Source of the DNA: Castellaniella sp. UBA6218
Lineage (GTDB): Bacteria; Pseudomonadota; Gammaproteobacteria; Burkholderiales; Burkholderiaceae_B
Assembly (NCBI GenBank): GCA_002421865.1
Contig: DISE01000077.1
Location: forward strand, 7,117-15,613
DNA: 8,497 bases
Direction: 5' to 3'
Below the pieces are notes generated by a model, which saw only the letters and a program-made list of their open reading frames with translations, had not been told where the DNA came from and searched no databases. Shown here in pieces: positions 1 to 6,091 of this stretch (position 1 is its first letter; each line of letters starts with the position of its first letter). The translations under genes were made by a program, and so were the position numbers.

Positions 1-595
1 CGTCCACCACCACGCAGAAATTGTAGGTGGGGGTGCCGTCGGGCCGGGCGATGACCAGATCGTCGAGCTCGCCATTGTCGAAGCTGATGGGACCCTTGAC
101 CAGGTCGTCCCAGGTGGTGACGCCCTCCTGCGGGCTGCGGAAGCGCACCACGGGCTTCACGCCGGCGGGAACCGGCGGCAGGGTCTTGCCGGGTTCGGGC
201 CGCCAGGTGCCGTCGTAACGTGGCTTGGCGCCGATGGCGCGCGCGCGTGCGCGCATGGCCTCGACTTCCTCAGGCGTGCTGTAGCAGTGATAAGCCGTGC
301 CTTGGGCCAGCATGTCGGCGATCACGGCGCGGTAGCGGTCCATGCGTTGCATCTGGTAGAACGGCCCCTCGTCGGCCTTCAGGTCCAACCATTGCATGCC
401 GTCCAGGATGGCCTGCACGGCCTCGGGAGTGGAGCGCTCCAGGTCCGTGTCCTCGATGCGCAGCACGAAGGTGCCGCCGAAGTGGCGGGCGAAGGCCCAG
501 GAAAACAGGGCGGTGCGGGCGCCACCCAGGTGCAGGTAACCGGTGGGGGAGGGGGCGAAGCGCGTGCGCACGGGGCGTGAGGAAGTGTCGGTCAT
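1..595 (-). CDS. gltX: Glutamyl-tRNA synthetase, N-terminal part (runs off left edge)
   Basis: Charges tRNA-Glu with glutamate in the cytoplasm (class I aminoacyl-tRNA synthetase). Reading the minus strand from the ATG at 595-593 gives 198 codons, open to the left edge. The protein starts MTDTSSRPVRTRFAPSPTGY. FAPSPTGYLHLGGARTAL (residues 13-30) is the class I HIGH-type signature, here HLGG, and LRIEDTD (45-51) and PRYDGTW (125-131) are typical GluRS blocks. The KMSKS loop and anticodon-binding domain lie outside the window. The zinc site of the E. coli enzyme (Cys98, Cys100, Cys125, His127, from memory) is mostly absent: Cys104 remains, but Ser106, Trp131 and Pro133 occupy the other places, so this is probably a zinc-free GluRS. 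No Shine-Dalgarno sequence precedes the ATG. It is divergent from the Pat-like gene. The alternative, a GluQ-RS paralogue, is less likely because of the intact canonical GluRS N-terminus. Confidence 0.95.
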   Translation of the reverse strand, partial: MTDTSSRPVRTRFAPSPTGYLHLGGARTALFSWAFARHFGGTFVLRIEDTDLERSTPEAVQAILDGMQWLDLKADEGPFYQMQRMDRYRAVIADMLAQGTAYHCYSTPEEVEAMRARARAIGAKPRYDGTWRPEPGKTLPPVPAGVKPVVRFRSPQEGVTTWDDLVKGPISFDNGELDDLVIARPDGTPTYNFCVVVD

Positions 596-717
596 GGCGA
601 GAGATGGGATGGGATTGCTGCGTTGCAACAAAAGTAGCAGAGAACCCCTGTAGAATCGGAAGGTCGATACCTTATTTTAAGGGACGGACCCGCCCAGGGG
701 CGTCCGGAGTCTTTCAC
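596..717. promoter_or_regulatory. Divergent promoter region between gltX and the Pat-like gene
   Basis: This is the 122-bp gap between two divergent starts and must hold both promoters or their 5' ends. Candidate -10 boxes are TAGAAT at 651-656 for the plus-strand gene and TAAAAT on the minus strand (679 to 674) for gltX. Neither has a convincing -35 at 16-18 bp. The stretch 670-682 is a small AT-rich inverted repeat (CCTTA, 3-nt loop, TAAGG), and 622-629 is the palindrome GTTGCAAC. These are by-eye matches only. No operator of a known regulator was recognised. Confidence 0.35.
706..709 (+). promoter_or_regulatory. Ribosome binding site GGAG deciding the Pat-like start
   Basis: GGAG at 706-709 lies 8 nt before the ATG at 718. 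This supports starting the protein there and not at upstream in-frame codons, which would run through gltX in antisense. The first G of the box can pair into a small hairpin over 685-706 (CGGA, then CGCC, loop CAGG, then GGCG-TCCG), which could partly mask it. Confidence 0.65.
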
Positions 718-3165
718 ATGCTGCGCCACCGACTGGCGGCCCTGTTCGAGCCGCGCTCCCTGCTGATCCTGAGCTCCCGCGAGTTGCCCGTCGTCCGCAC
801 GCCACCCGCCCTGCTCGAGGGGCGGATCGCCGTCGTGCGGACCGGGAACGACGGCCGCTGGCAGATGCCCCGTCGACTGGATTTCCTGGAAGACGGCCAG
901 CGTCTGGACATGGCCCTGCTGTGCCTGGATCCCGCGTTGCTGCCGGCCGCGCTGGGTTCGCTCAAGGCGCACCGGCCGCGCGCCCTGGTGCTGTTGCCGC
1001 ATTCCACGCCGGCGGCCGATCCCATCGAGACCCGTGCCTATTGCCAGTCCTGGGGCCGCATGAATGATTGCCTGGTGCTTGGCCCCGGCGCCCTTGGCGT
1101 CCAGCGCCCGCATCTGGGACTGAACCTGGGGCTTGATCCGAATGGCGCGCCCGTGGGGCGGGTCGCGCTGGTCGCCCAGTCCCGCATGGTGGCCGCCGCG
1201 GTGCTGGACTGGGCTGGCGACATTCAGCTCGGTTTCTCCGCCGTAGTGTCGGCCGGTGACGCGGATGGCGTCACCGTGGCCGACGTCCTCGAATATCTTT
1301 CAATGGACCCGCGCACGGACAGCATCGTGCTGTACCTGGAAGAGGCCGATTCCTCGCGCCGTTTCACCAGCGCGCTGATGGCCGCCGCCAGCGTCAAGCC
1401 GGTCATCCTGCTCAAGGCCGGCCGGTCGGACAGCAACCCGGCCGCCGACGCGGTGTTCGACGCGCTGGTGCGGCGCACCGGCGCGGTCCGGATCCGGTTT
1501 TTCGTGCAGCTGTTCTCGGCGCTGAAGGTCCTGGTCCACGCCAAGCGCCAGCGGGGGCGCCGCATCGCGCTGTTTTCCAACGGCTACGGCGCTGCCCACC
1601 TGGCGCTGGACGTCATCGGTGGCGGCGGACCGGTGTCTCGGGCCGACCTGTCCTCACAGACGCAGCGCGACCTGGCGGCGATCCTGGAACCGGGCGCGGC
1701 CCTGGGCAATCCCGTCATCAGCCATGCGCCGCTGGATCCCGCCCGGCTGCAACAGGCCCTGGGCGTGCTGGCGAACGACACCAATGTGGACGGCGTGCTG
1801 GTGCTGATCGCGCCTGACGCCCTGTCCGACATGGACGGCGCCGCCGAGGCCCTGGCCCGCTTTTCAGAGGCTTCCTCCAAGCCCATCATGTCCTGTTTCC
1901 TGGGCGACGCCTCGATGCGCTCCCAGCGTCATCGGCTCGACGCGGTGGGGCTGCCCGCCTTCCGCACACCGGAGTCGGCCGCCAACGCCTTCGGCATCCT
2001 GGCGTCCTACCAGTACAACCAGACCCTGGCGCAGCAGACGTTGCCGCCGGAAATGCTCAGCCGCCCTCCGCGCCTGGACGAGGCACGCGCCCTGCTCAAC
2101 GACGCCATCATGTCGGGCCGTTCCGAGCTGGATCCGGCCAGCTCCCGCTGGCTGCTGGACTGTTTCCACGTGCCGATCCGCCCCGACGACCAGCCCGTGC
2201 CCGACGCCGCGCGCGAGCACGTCCCCATGGCCGTCCACGTGCGCCAGGATGTGCGTTTCGGGCCGTACATGCAGTTCGGTCCGGGCGGGGATGCCGCCCG
2301 GCTGGCGTCTCCCTACCGGGAAATCGAGCTGCCGCCGCTGAACAACTACCTGGCGCGCCAGTTGATCCAGCGGGGCAAGTTCTGGTCGCGTGTGCTCGAG
2401 CGCGATCTCAGTCCGGCCGCGTTCGAACAGTTGCGCGAGGCGCTGGAGCGGATCTCCGAGATCGTCAGCGAATTGCCCGGCATCCGCACCCTGTCGATCG
2501 ACCCGCTCTGGTGGGACGATACCAGCCTGTACGCTGGCGGCATCCGGGTCGGACTGGATTCGGACTACGACGGCGAACGTCCCGAGAACCGCGCCTATCG
2601 ACACATGGCGATCCATCCGTATCCACGCCGCCTGGTCCGGCCGATGATCCGGAAAGACGGCCAGGAATGGCTGCTGCGTCCCATCCGTCCCGAGGACGCC
2701 GTGCTGCTGCAGGAATTCGTGCGGGATCTGTCCGACGAGTCGCGCTACATGCGTTTCGTGTCGATGCTGCGCGAACTTACGCCACGCATGCTGGCGCGCT
2801 ATACACGCATCGACTATGACCGCGAAGTCGCCCTGGTCGCCACGGCGCAAGTGCCCAATCCGGAAAACCGCGGCCTGCTGCGCGAACGCATCGTGGGCTT
2901 CGCGCACTATCTGCGCAACGCCGACGGCCAGGGGGCGGAATATGCCCTGGTGATCGCAGACGACTGGCAGCGGCGCGGCGTCGGCGCGGCGCTGATGCGC
3001 AGCCTGGTCGACGTCGCGCGTCGCCAGGGCCTGGACTACATCGAAGGCATCGTCCTGGCGACCAATCGGCCCATGCTGGGTCTGATGACCTCCCTGGGCA
3101 TGCGCAACGACCCCGACGAAGCAGACCCAGGCATGAGAAGGTTATGGATGCGCCTGGACACCTGA
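718..3165 (+). CDS. Pat/YfiQ-like protein: degenerate acyl-CoA synthetase body fused to GNAT acetyltransferase
   Basis: An 815-residue multidomain protein of the Pat/PatZ (YfiQ) lysine acetyltransferase family, which in enterics acetylates acetyl-CoA synthetase and other proteins. In order: a CoA-binding Rossmann-like domain (about 5-140), a succinyl-CoA-synthetase-like ligase region (about 145-440, with LVAQSRM 151-157 and PVILLKAGR 228-236), a remnant of the ATP-grasp domain (about 450-615, with FGPYMQFGPGG 514-524 and LSIDPLWW 592-599), and a GNAT domain (about 650-815). The GNAT acetyl-CoA loop is clear: DDWQRRGVGAAL (748-759). After KAGR the loop carrying the phospho-histidine of ADP-forming synthetases (SHTGA type) is shortened and has no His. 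The ATP-grasp part passes almost directly from HVPI (484-487) to the FGP block, without the GYPVALKI/HKSDVGG section that binds nucleotide. The body is therefore probably a CoA or acyl-CoA sensing pseudoenzyme, and acetyl transfer is the likely activity. E. coli PatZ is 886 residues, about 70 longer. The protein substrate is unknown. The TGA stop is inside a hairpin. Confidence 0.85.
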   Translation: MLRHRLAALFEPRSLLILSSRELPVVRTPPALLEGRIAVVRTGNDGRWQMPRRLDFLEDGQRLDMALLCLDPALLPAALGSLKAHRPRALVLLPHSTPAADPIETRAYCQSWGRMNDCLVLGPGALGVQRPHLGLNLGLDPNGAPVGRVALVAQSRMVAAAVLDWAGDIQLGFSAVVSAGDADGVTVADVLEYLSMDPRTDSIVLYLEEADSSRRFTSALMAAASVKPVILLKAGRSDSNPAADAVFDALVRRTGAVRIRFFVQLFSALKVLVHAKRQRGRRIALFSNGYGAAHLALDVIGGGGPVSRADLSSQTQRDLAAILEPGAALGNPVISHAPLDPARLQQALGVLANDTNVDGVLVLIAPDALSDMDGAAEALARFSEASSKPIMSCFLGDASMRSQRHRLDAVGLPAFRTPESAANAFGILASYQYNQTLAQQTLPPEMLSRPPRLDEARALLNDAIMSGRSELDPASSRWLLDCFHVPIRPDDQPVPDAAREHVPMAVHVRQDVRFGPYMQFGPGGDAARLASPYREIELPPLNNYLARQLIQRGKFWSRVLERDLSPAAFEQLREALERISEIVSELPGIRTLSIDPLWWDDTSLYAGGIRVGLDSDYDGERPENRAYRHMAIHPYPRRLVRPMIRKDGQEWLLRPIRPEDAVLLQEFVRDLSDESRYMRFVSMLRELTPRMLARYTRIDYDREVALVATAQVPNPENRGLLRERIVGFAHYLRNADGQGAEYALVIADDWQRRGVGAALMRSLVDVARRQGLDYIEGIVLATNRPMLGLMTSLGMRNDPDEADPGMRRLWMRLDT

Positions 3166-3186
3166 CAGTCCCTGCGGACTGTCAGG
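3161..3186 (+). terminator. Hairpin overlapping the stop codon of the Pat-like gene
   Basis: A perfect 11-bp stem (CCTGACAGTCC, loop CTGC, GGACTGTCAGG) contains the TGA stop at 3163-3165. It probably limits read-through or protects the 3' end of the mRNA. No T-run follows, so it is not a classical intrinsic terminator. The 3' part of the structure belongs to the first copy of a 45-bp repeat. Confidence 0.5.
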
Positions 3187-3211
3187 CGCCTGGCGCATCC
3201 GACCGGCCTGC
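3167..3211 (+). repeat. 45-bp direct repeat, copy 1
   Basis: This stretch recurs at 3241-3285, 74 bp downstream, with 44 of 45 bases identical; the only difference is A3197 versus G3271. It starts AGTCCCTGCGGACTGTCAGG and ends CCGACCGGCCTGC. It includes the internal palindrome CAGGCGCCTG (3184-3193). Copy 1 starts 2 bases after the stop of the Pat-like gene, so the repeat is intergenic, between two convergent genes. Confidence 0.9.
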
Positions 3212-3229
3212 AGGCCGGGAGGTGGATGC
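3195..3229. repeat. Nested inverted repeat between the two repeat copies
   Basis: The outer arms GCATCC (3195-3200) and GGATGC (3224-3229) enclose the perfect 16-bp palindrome CCGGCCTGCAGGCCGG (3203-3218). Together they can fold as a two-tier stem-loop on either strand. The outer pairing uses A3197, the one base that differs from the second repeat copy. It may act as a bidirectional terminator or transcript-end stabiliser between the convergent genes; there is no T-run. Confidence 0.55.
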
Positions 3230-3240
3230 CACGATCCAAG

Positions 3241-3285
3241 AGTCCCTGCGGACTGTCAGGCGCCTGGCGCGTCCGACCGGCCTGC
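3241..3285 (+). repeat. 45-bp direct repeat, copy 2
   Basis: Second copy of the repeat at 3167-3211, with one mismatch. Its left flank differs, so the 11-bp hairpin of copy 1 is reduced here to AGTCC-CTGC-GGACT (3241-3254). It ends 4 bp before the last base of the minus-strand hydrolase gene (3289). Confidence 0.9.
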
Positions 3286-3300
3286 CCCTCAGGCGCCGGT
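3276..3300 (-). terminator. Hairpin over the 3' end of the hydrolase gene
   Basis: ACCGGC (3276-3281) pairs with GCCGGT (3295-3300), extended inward by CTG/CAG with a 2-nt bulge. The hydrolase stop codon (3291-3289 on the minus strand) lies inside it. This mirrors the stop-codon hairpin of the convergent gene. No T-run is seen on the minus-strand side, so terminator function is inferred from position. Confidence 0.35.
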
Positions 3301-3960
3301 CACCCGGGTCAGGAACGCCCGGATATCGTCCAGTTCCTGCGGGTGCAGGCCGTGAGGCATCGGATAGGTGCGCCATTCCAGCGGTTGTCCCTGTGCGGCC
3401 ATCGCGTCGCGGCTGGCCTCGGCGTAGGCCATGGGCACCACCATGTCCATCGTGCCATGCGCCATGAGGACCGGAGTGCCGGCGTTGGCGGGATGGCGTT
3501 CGGCGGCCAGGGTGTTGCGCAGCGGCAGATAACCCGACAGGCCGATCAGGCCGGCCAGGCGTTCCGGATGGCGCAGCCCGGTGTACAGGGCCGTGGCGCA
3601 GCCTTGTGAAAAACCGGCCAGCACGATCCGCTCGGCCGGGATTCCGCGCCGATTCTCCTGTTCGATCAGTTCGGTGACCGCGTGACGCGCGGCGCGCAGG
3701 CCGTCGATATCCTCCCGCGCGTCCCGGTCCAGTCCGTACAGGTCGTACCAGGCGCGCATCGGCATGCCCTGGTTCAGCGTCACCGGGCGCACGGGCGCGT
3801 GCGGGAAAACGAAACGCAGCGCCGGCAGGCCGGGGTGGATCAGTTCGGGCACGATGGGTTCGAAATCATGGCCGTCGGCACCCAGGCCGTGCAGCCAGAT
3901 CACGCTGTGCGTGGGCGCCGGGCCCGTCGTGCGCTCGATGGTTTCCAGTGTTGTGCTCAT
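3289..3960 (-). CDS. Carboxylesterase / acyl-protein thioesterase-type alpha/beta hydrolase
   Basis: A 223-residue serine hydrolase of the phospholipase/carboxylesterase family (EstB of Pseudomonas fluorescens, acyl-protein thioesterases), likely cytoplasmic, cleaving short acyl esters or thioesters; the natural substrate cannot be told from sequence. Family signs: VIWLHGLGADG (20-30, oxyanion region), GFSQG with nucleophile Ser118 (116-120), AHGTMDMVVP with Asp172 (167-176) and YPMPHGL with His203 (199-205). The Ser-Asp-His triad is complete and the length is normal for the family. There is no signal peptide. The ATG (3960-3958) overlaps the TGA of darP by one base (TGATG), so translation is probably coupled to darP; GAGGA lies about 13 nt upstream, rather far. 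It converges on the Pat-like gene. Confidence 0.9.
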   Translation of the reverse strand: MSTTLETIERTTGPAPTHSVIWLHGLGADGHDFEPIVPELIHPGLPALRFVFPHAPVRPVTLNQGMPMRAWYDLYGLDRDAREDIDGLRAARHAVTELIEQENRRGIPAERIVLAGFSQGCATALYTGLRHPERLAGLIGLSGYLPLRNTLAAERHPANAGTPVLMAHGTMDMVVPMAYAEASRDAMAAQGQPLEWRTYPMPHGLHPQELDDIRAFLTRVTGA

Positions 3961-4529
3961 CAGGAAGCCCCGTCCTCGAAATCCAGTGTCTTCAGCGTCT
4001 GGAACAGGGCGCGGAAATGCTTGCGCGCCGGTTCATGGCCCTGCGGCAGGGCGGCGTTGTCGCGGGCTTCCTTGCGGGCGGCGCGGATCTGGGCGCGCAG
4101 GGGCTGGATGTCCAGGCCGGGGAACCGTTCCAGCAGTTGCGTCAGGGCTTCGTCGCTCTCGATCAGGCGGTCGCGCAGCGCCTCCAGCCGGTGCATCGCG
4201 CGTGTTTCCTCGCGCGAACCGTTGGCCCACACGTCGAGCTGGGCGCGCAGTGCCTGGGCGTCGGCCTGGCGCATCAATTTGCCGACATAGTGAACCTGGC
4301 GGCGCCGGCCCTCGTTGCTGTGGATGCGCTGCGCCAGGGCGATGGCCTCGCGCAGCGGTTCGTCCAGCGGCAGCCGCGCCAGCTTGGCGGGGGGCAGCGC
4401 GATCAGTTCGCGGCCCAGGTCCAGCAGGGCGTGCATGTCGCGCTTGACCTGGGATTTGCTGGGCCGCCGGTCTTCCGGAAAATCGTCCGGCGAGGCGGGC
4501 AGTGGCGTGTCGTCCATGGGTTCGGGCAT
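3960..4529 (-). CDS. darP: Ribosome biogenesis factor DarP (YjgA, DUF615)
   Basis: A 189-residue protein of the YjgA/DarP family, which associates with late 50S ribosomal precursors and promotes their maturation (known for E. coli, about 183 residues). Recognisable blocks are PSKSQVKRDMHALLDLGREL (23-42), AIALAQRI (62-69) and the basic RRRQVHYVGKLMR (75-87), followed by a highly charged helical C-terminal half. A divergent pmbA is the same neighbourhood as in E. coli. Two in-frame ATGs are possible, 4529 and 4517; the longer is given. Neither has a Shine-Dalgarno sequence. A -10-like TATCAT on the minus strand (4555-4550) would place the transcript start about 14 nt from the first ATG, so the message may have a very short leader. 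The hydrolase gene follows with a 1-nt overlap. Confidence 0.92.
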   Translation of the reverse strand: MPEPMDDTPLPASPDDFPEDRRPSKSQVKRDMHALLDLGRELIALPPAKLARLPLDEPLREAIALAQRIHSNEGRRRQVHYVGKLMRQADAQALRAQLDVWANGSREETRAMHRLEALRDRLIESDEALTQLLERFPGLDIQPLRAQIRAARKEARDNAALPQGHEPARKHFRALFQTLKTLDFEDGAS

Positions 4530-4595
4530 AAAATGGTGCGTGATTGTCTATGATAACCGTCCCATCCCGTCGTCCCACACCAAGTGACCCGCCGC
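4530..4595. promoter_or_regulatory. Divergent darP/pmbA promoter gap
   Basis: Only 66 bp separate the two divergent starts. A -10-like TATGAT on the plus strand (4549-4554) overlaps TATCAT on the minus strand (4555-4550), so RNA polymerase may compete for one AT-rich spot. No -35 at the right spacing was found for either direction. No Shine-Dalgarno sequence is visible for darP or for pmbA. Confidence 0.35.
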
Positions 4596-5963
4596 ATGAA
4601 CCAACGAACCGACGATTTTCTCGATGTTCCCGCCCAGCAGGCCCAGTTCCGTGAACTGGTGGGCGACGCGCTGCGCCACGCCCGTCAGGCCGGCGCCACG
4701 GACGCCGCCGTGGAAATCTCCGAAAGCCGGGGGCTGTCCGTCTCTGTGCGCCGGCGCGTCATCGAGACCATCGAACAGACCCGCGACCGGTCCATGGCCG
4801 TGACCGTGTTCGCCGGCCAGCGCCGGGGTTCGGCTTCGACCTCCGATTTTTCGCCCGAAGCGCTGCGCCGTACCGTGGATGCCGCCTGGCACATCGCCCG
4901 CTATACCGCCGAGGACCCGGCCGCCGGCCTGCCGGAGCCCGAACGCTTCGCCCTGCATTATCCGGACCTGGATCTGCATCATCCCTGGGCCATCGACGCC
5001 GAGGGCGCGGCTCGCCTGGCGATCCAGGCCGAACGCGCCGCGCTGGCGACCAGCCAGGGGATCACCAACTCCGAAGGCGCCTCCCTGGATACCATGGAAG
5101 GCCATTTCGTCCTGGGCAATTCGCGTGGCTTCCTGGGAGGCTATCCCTATTCCCGGCACAGCCTGTCGGTCGCGCCCATCGCCGGGCGCGGCGATGGCAT
5201 GCAGCGGGACTACTGGTACACATCCGCGCGCCGGGCCGACGGCCTGGCCGCCCCGGCCGAGGTTGGCCGCTACGCGGCCGAACGCGCCTTGTCGCGCCTG
5301 GGCGCGCGCCCGGTCAAGACCGGCCGCTACCCGGTGCTGTTCGAAGCCCCCCTGGCCGTCGGCCTGGTGGGCGCACTGGTTCAGGCCTCCAGCGGCGGCG
5401 CGCTGTACCGCAAGGCCAGCTTCCTGCTGGATGCGCTGGGCAAGCCTGTGCTGGCCGATCACCTGGACGTGGTCGAGAATCCTTACATCCCGGGTGCCCA
5501 GGGCAGCGCGCCCTTTGATTCCGAAGGGGTCCGCCCGCAGGCCCGCCGTGTGGTGGATCAGGGCGTGCTTACGGGATATTTCCTGTCTACCTACACGGCC
5601 CGCAAGCTCGGCATGGCGACCACCGGCAACGCGGGCGGGTCGCACAATCTCAGCCTGCGCTCGCGGCTGACCCGGCCCGAAGACGACCTGCCCGCCATGC
5701 TGCGCAAGATGGGGACCGGGCTGCTGGTCACCGAACTGATCGGGCAGGGCGTGAATTACGTCACCGGCGATTACTCGCGCGGGGCTTTCGGTTATTGGGT
5801 GCAGGATGGCGTCATCCGCCATCCCGTCCAGGAAATCACCATCGCCGGCAACCTGGCCGACATGTTCCGTGGCATCGTTGCCGTGGGGGCCGATGTCTAT
5901 GCGCGCGGCGCCAAGTCCACCGGCTCTGTGCTGATCGACAGCATGGCGGTTGCCGGACTCTAA
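4596..5963 (+). CDS. pmbA: Metalloprotease subunit TldE/PmbA
   Basis: A 455-residue protein of the TldD/TldE family. TldE (PmbA) pairs with TldD in a cytoplasmic protease that, in E. coli, trims microcin B17 precursor and degrades unfolded peptides such as the CcdA antitoxin. E. coli PmbA is about 450 residues. Typical regions are VGDALRHARQAGATDAAVEI (22-41), GITNSEGAS (155-163), RYAAERALSRLGARPVKTGR (225-244), a glycine-rich ASSGGALYRKASFL (264-277) and NPYIPGAQGSAPFDSEGV (295-312). No HExxxH metal motif is present, as expected for TldE in contrast to TldD. The partner tldD is not in the window. Start: the ATG at 4596 is preferred; an in-frame GTG at 4584 would add four residues. Neither has a clear ribosome binding site. 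Confidence 0.93.
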   Translation: MNQRTDDFLDVPAQQAQFRELVGDALRHARQAGATDAAVEISESRGLSVSVRRRVIETIEQTRDRSMAVTVFAGQRRGSASTSDFSPEALRRTVDAAWHIARYTAEDPAAGLPEPERFALHYPDLDLHHPWAIDAEGAARLAIQAERAALATSQGITNSEGASLDTMEGHFVLGNSRGFLGGYPYSRHSLSVAPIAGRGDGMQRDYWYTSARRADGLAAPAEVGRYAAERALSRLGARPVKTGRYPVLFEAPLAVGLVGALVQASSGGALYRKASFLLDALGKPVLADHLDVVENPYIPGAQGSAPFDSEGVRPQARRVVDQGVLTGYFLSTYTARKLGMATTGNAGGSHNLSLRSRLTRPEDDLPAMLRKMGTGLLVTELIGQGVNYVTGDYSRGAFGYWVQDGVIRHPVQEITIAGNLADMFRGIVAVGADVYARGAKSTGSVLIDSMAVAGL

Positions 5964-5989
5964 GGAACCGCGTGCGCCGGCGGCCCTGT

Positions 5990-6020
5990 GTCCGCGCCGT
6001 TTTCCGTGCGGCGCGGGGAC
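5990..6020 (+). terminator. GC-rich hairpin downstream of pmbA
   Basis: GTCC-GCGCCG (5990-5999) pairs with CGGCGC (6009-6014) and, after a GG bulge, GGAC (6017-6020), leaving a T-rich 9-nt loop. It lies between the pmbA stop and the TakP promoter. No T-run follows the stem, so it may only slow polymerase or mark the mRNA end. Confidence 0.35.
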
Positions 6021-6026
6021 GCGCAG

Positions 6027-6034
6027 TGTAATAT
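6027..6034 (+). promoter_or_regulatory. Extended -10-like promoter element for the TakP-like gene
   Basis: TG directly followed by TAATAT (6029-6034) resembles a sigma-70 -10 element with a TG extension (spacing one base short of ideal). No good -35 is seen; TTCCGT at 6002-6007 is too far away. It leaves a leader of about 50 nt before the ATG at 6092. Confidence 0.45.
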
Positions 6035-6091
6035 CGAAAAGCTTGGTAGCAACTCATGCCAATTATTCCAACAGACAGGAGATCCTTCATC

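Noticed and set aside
220..717. Upstream in-frame extension of the Pat-like protein by 166 residues
   Set aside because: It runs antisense through the conserved gltX coding region, is Arg/Cys/Pro-rich without family similarity, and the ATG at 718 has a good ribosome binding site and begins the family domain.
1864..2907. 347-codon open frame on the minus strand inside the Pat-like gene
   Set aside because: Low-complexity His/Gln/Arg/Gly composition typical of antisense frames in GC-rich DNA; the plus-strand frame has clear domains.
3166..3288. CRISPR array or IS-derived fragment
   Set aside because: Only two copies with a 29-bp interval, no terminal inverted repeats of a transposon and no cas or transposase genes.
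3144..3467. Short plus- and minus-strand frames across the convergent gap (also 3182-3376)
   Set aside because: They read through the repeat and hairpins and into neighbouring genes; no start signal or protein-like composition.
4548..5822. 424-codon open frame on the minus strand antisense to pmbA
   Set aside because: No recognisable motif, Gly/His/Gln-rich, fully covered by a confident gene on the other strand.
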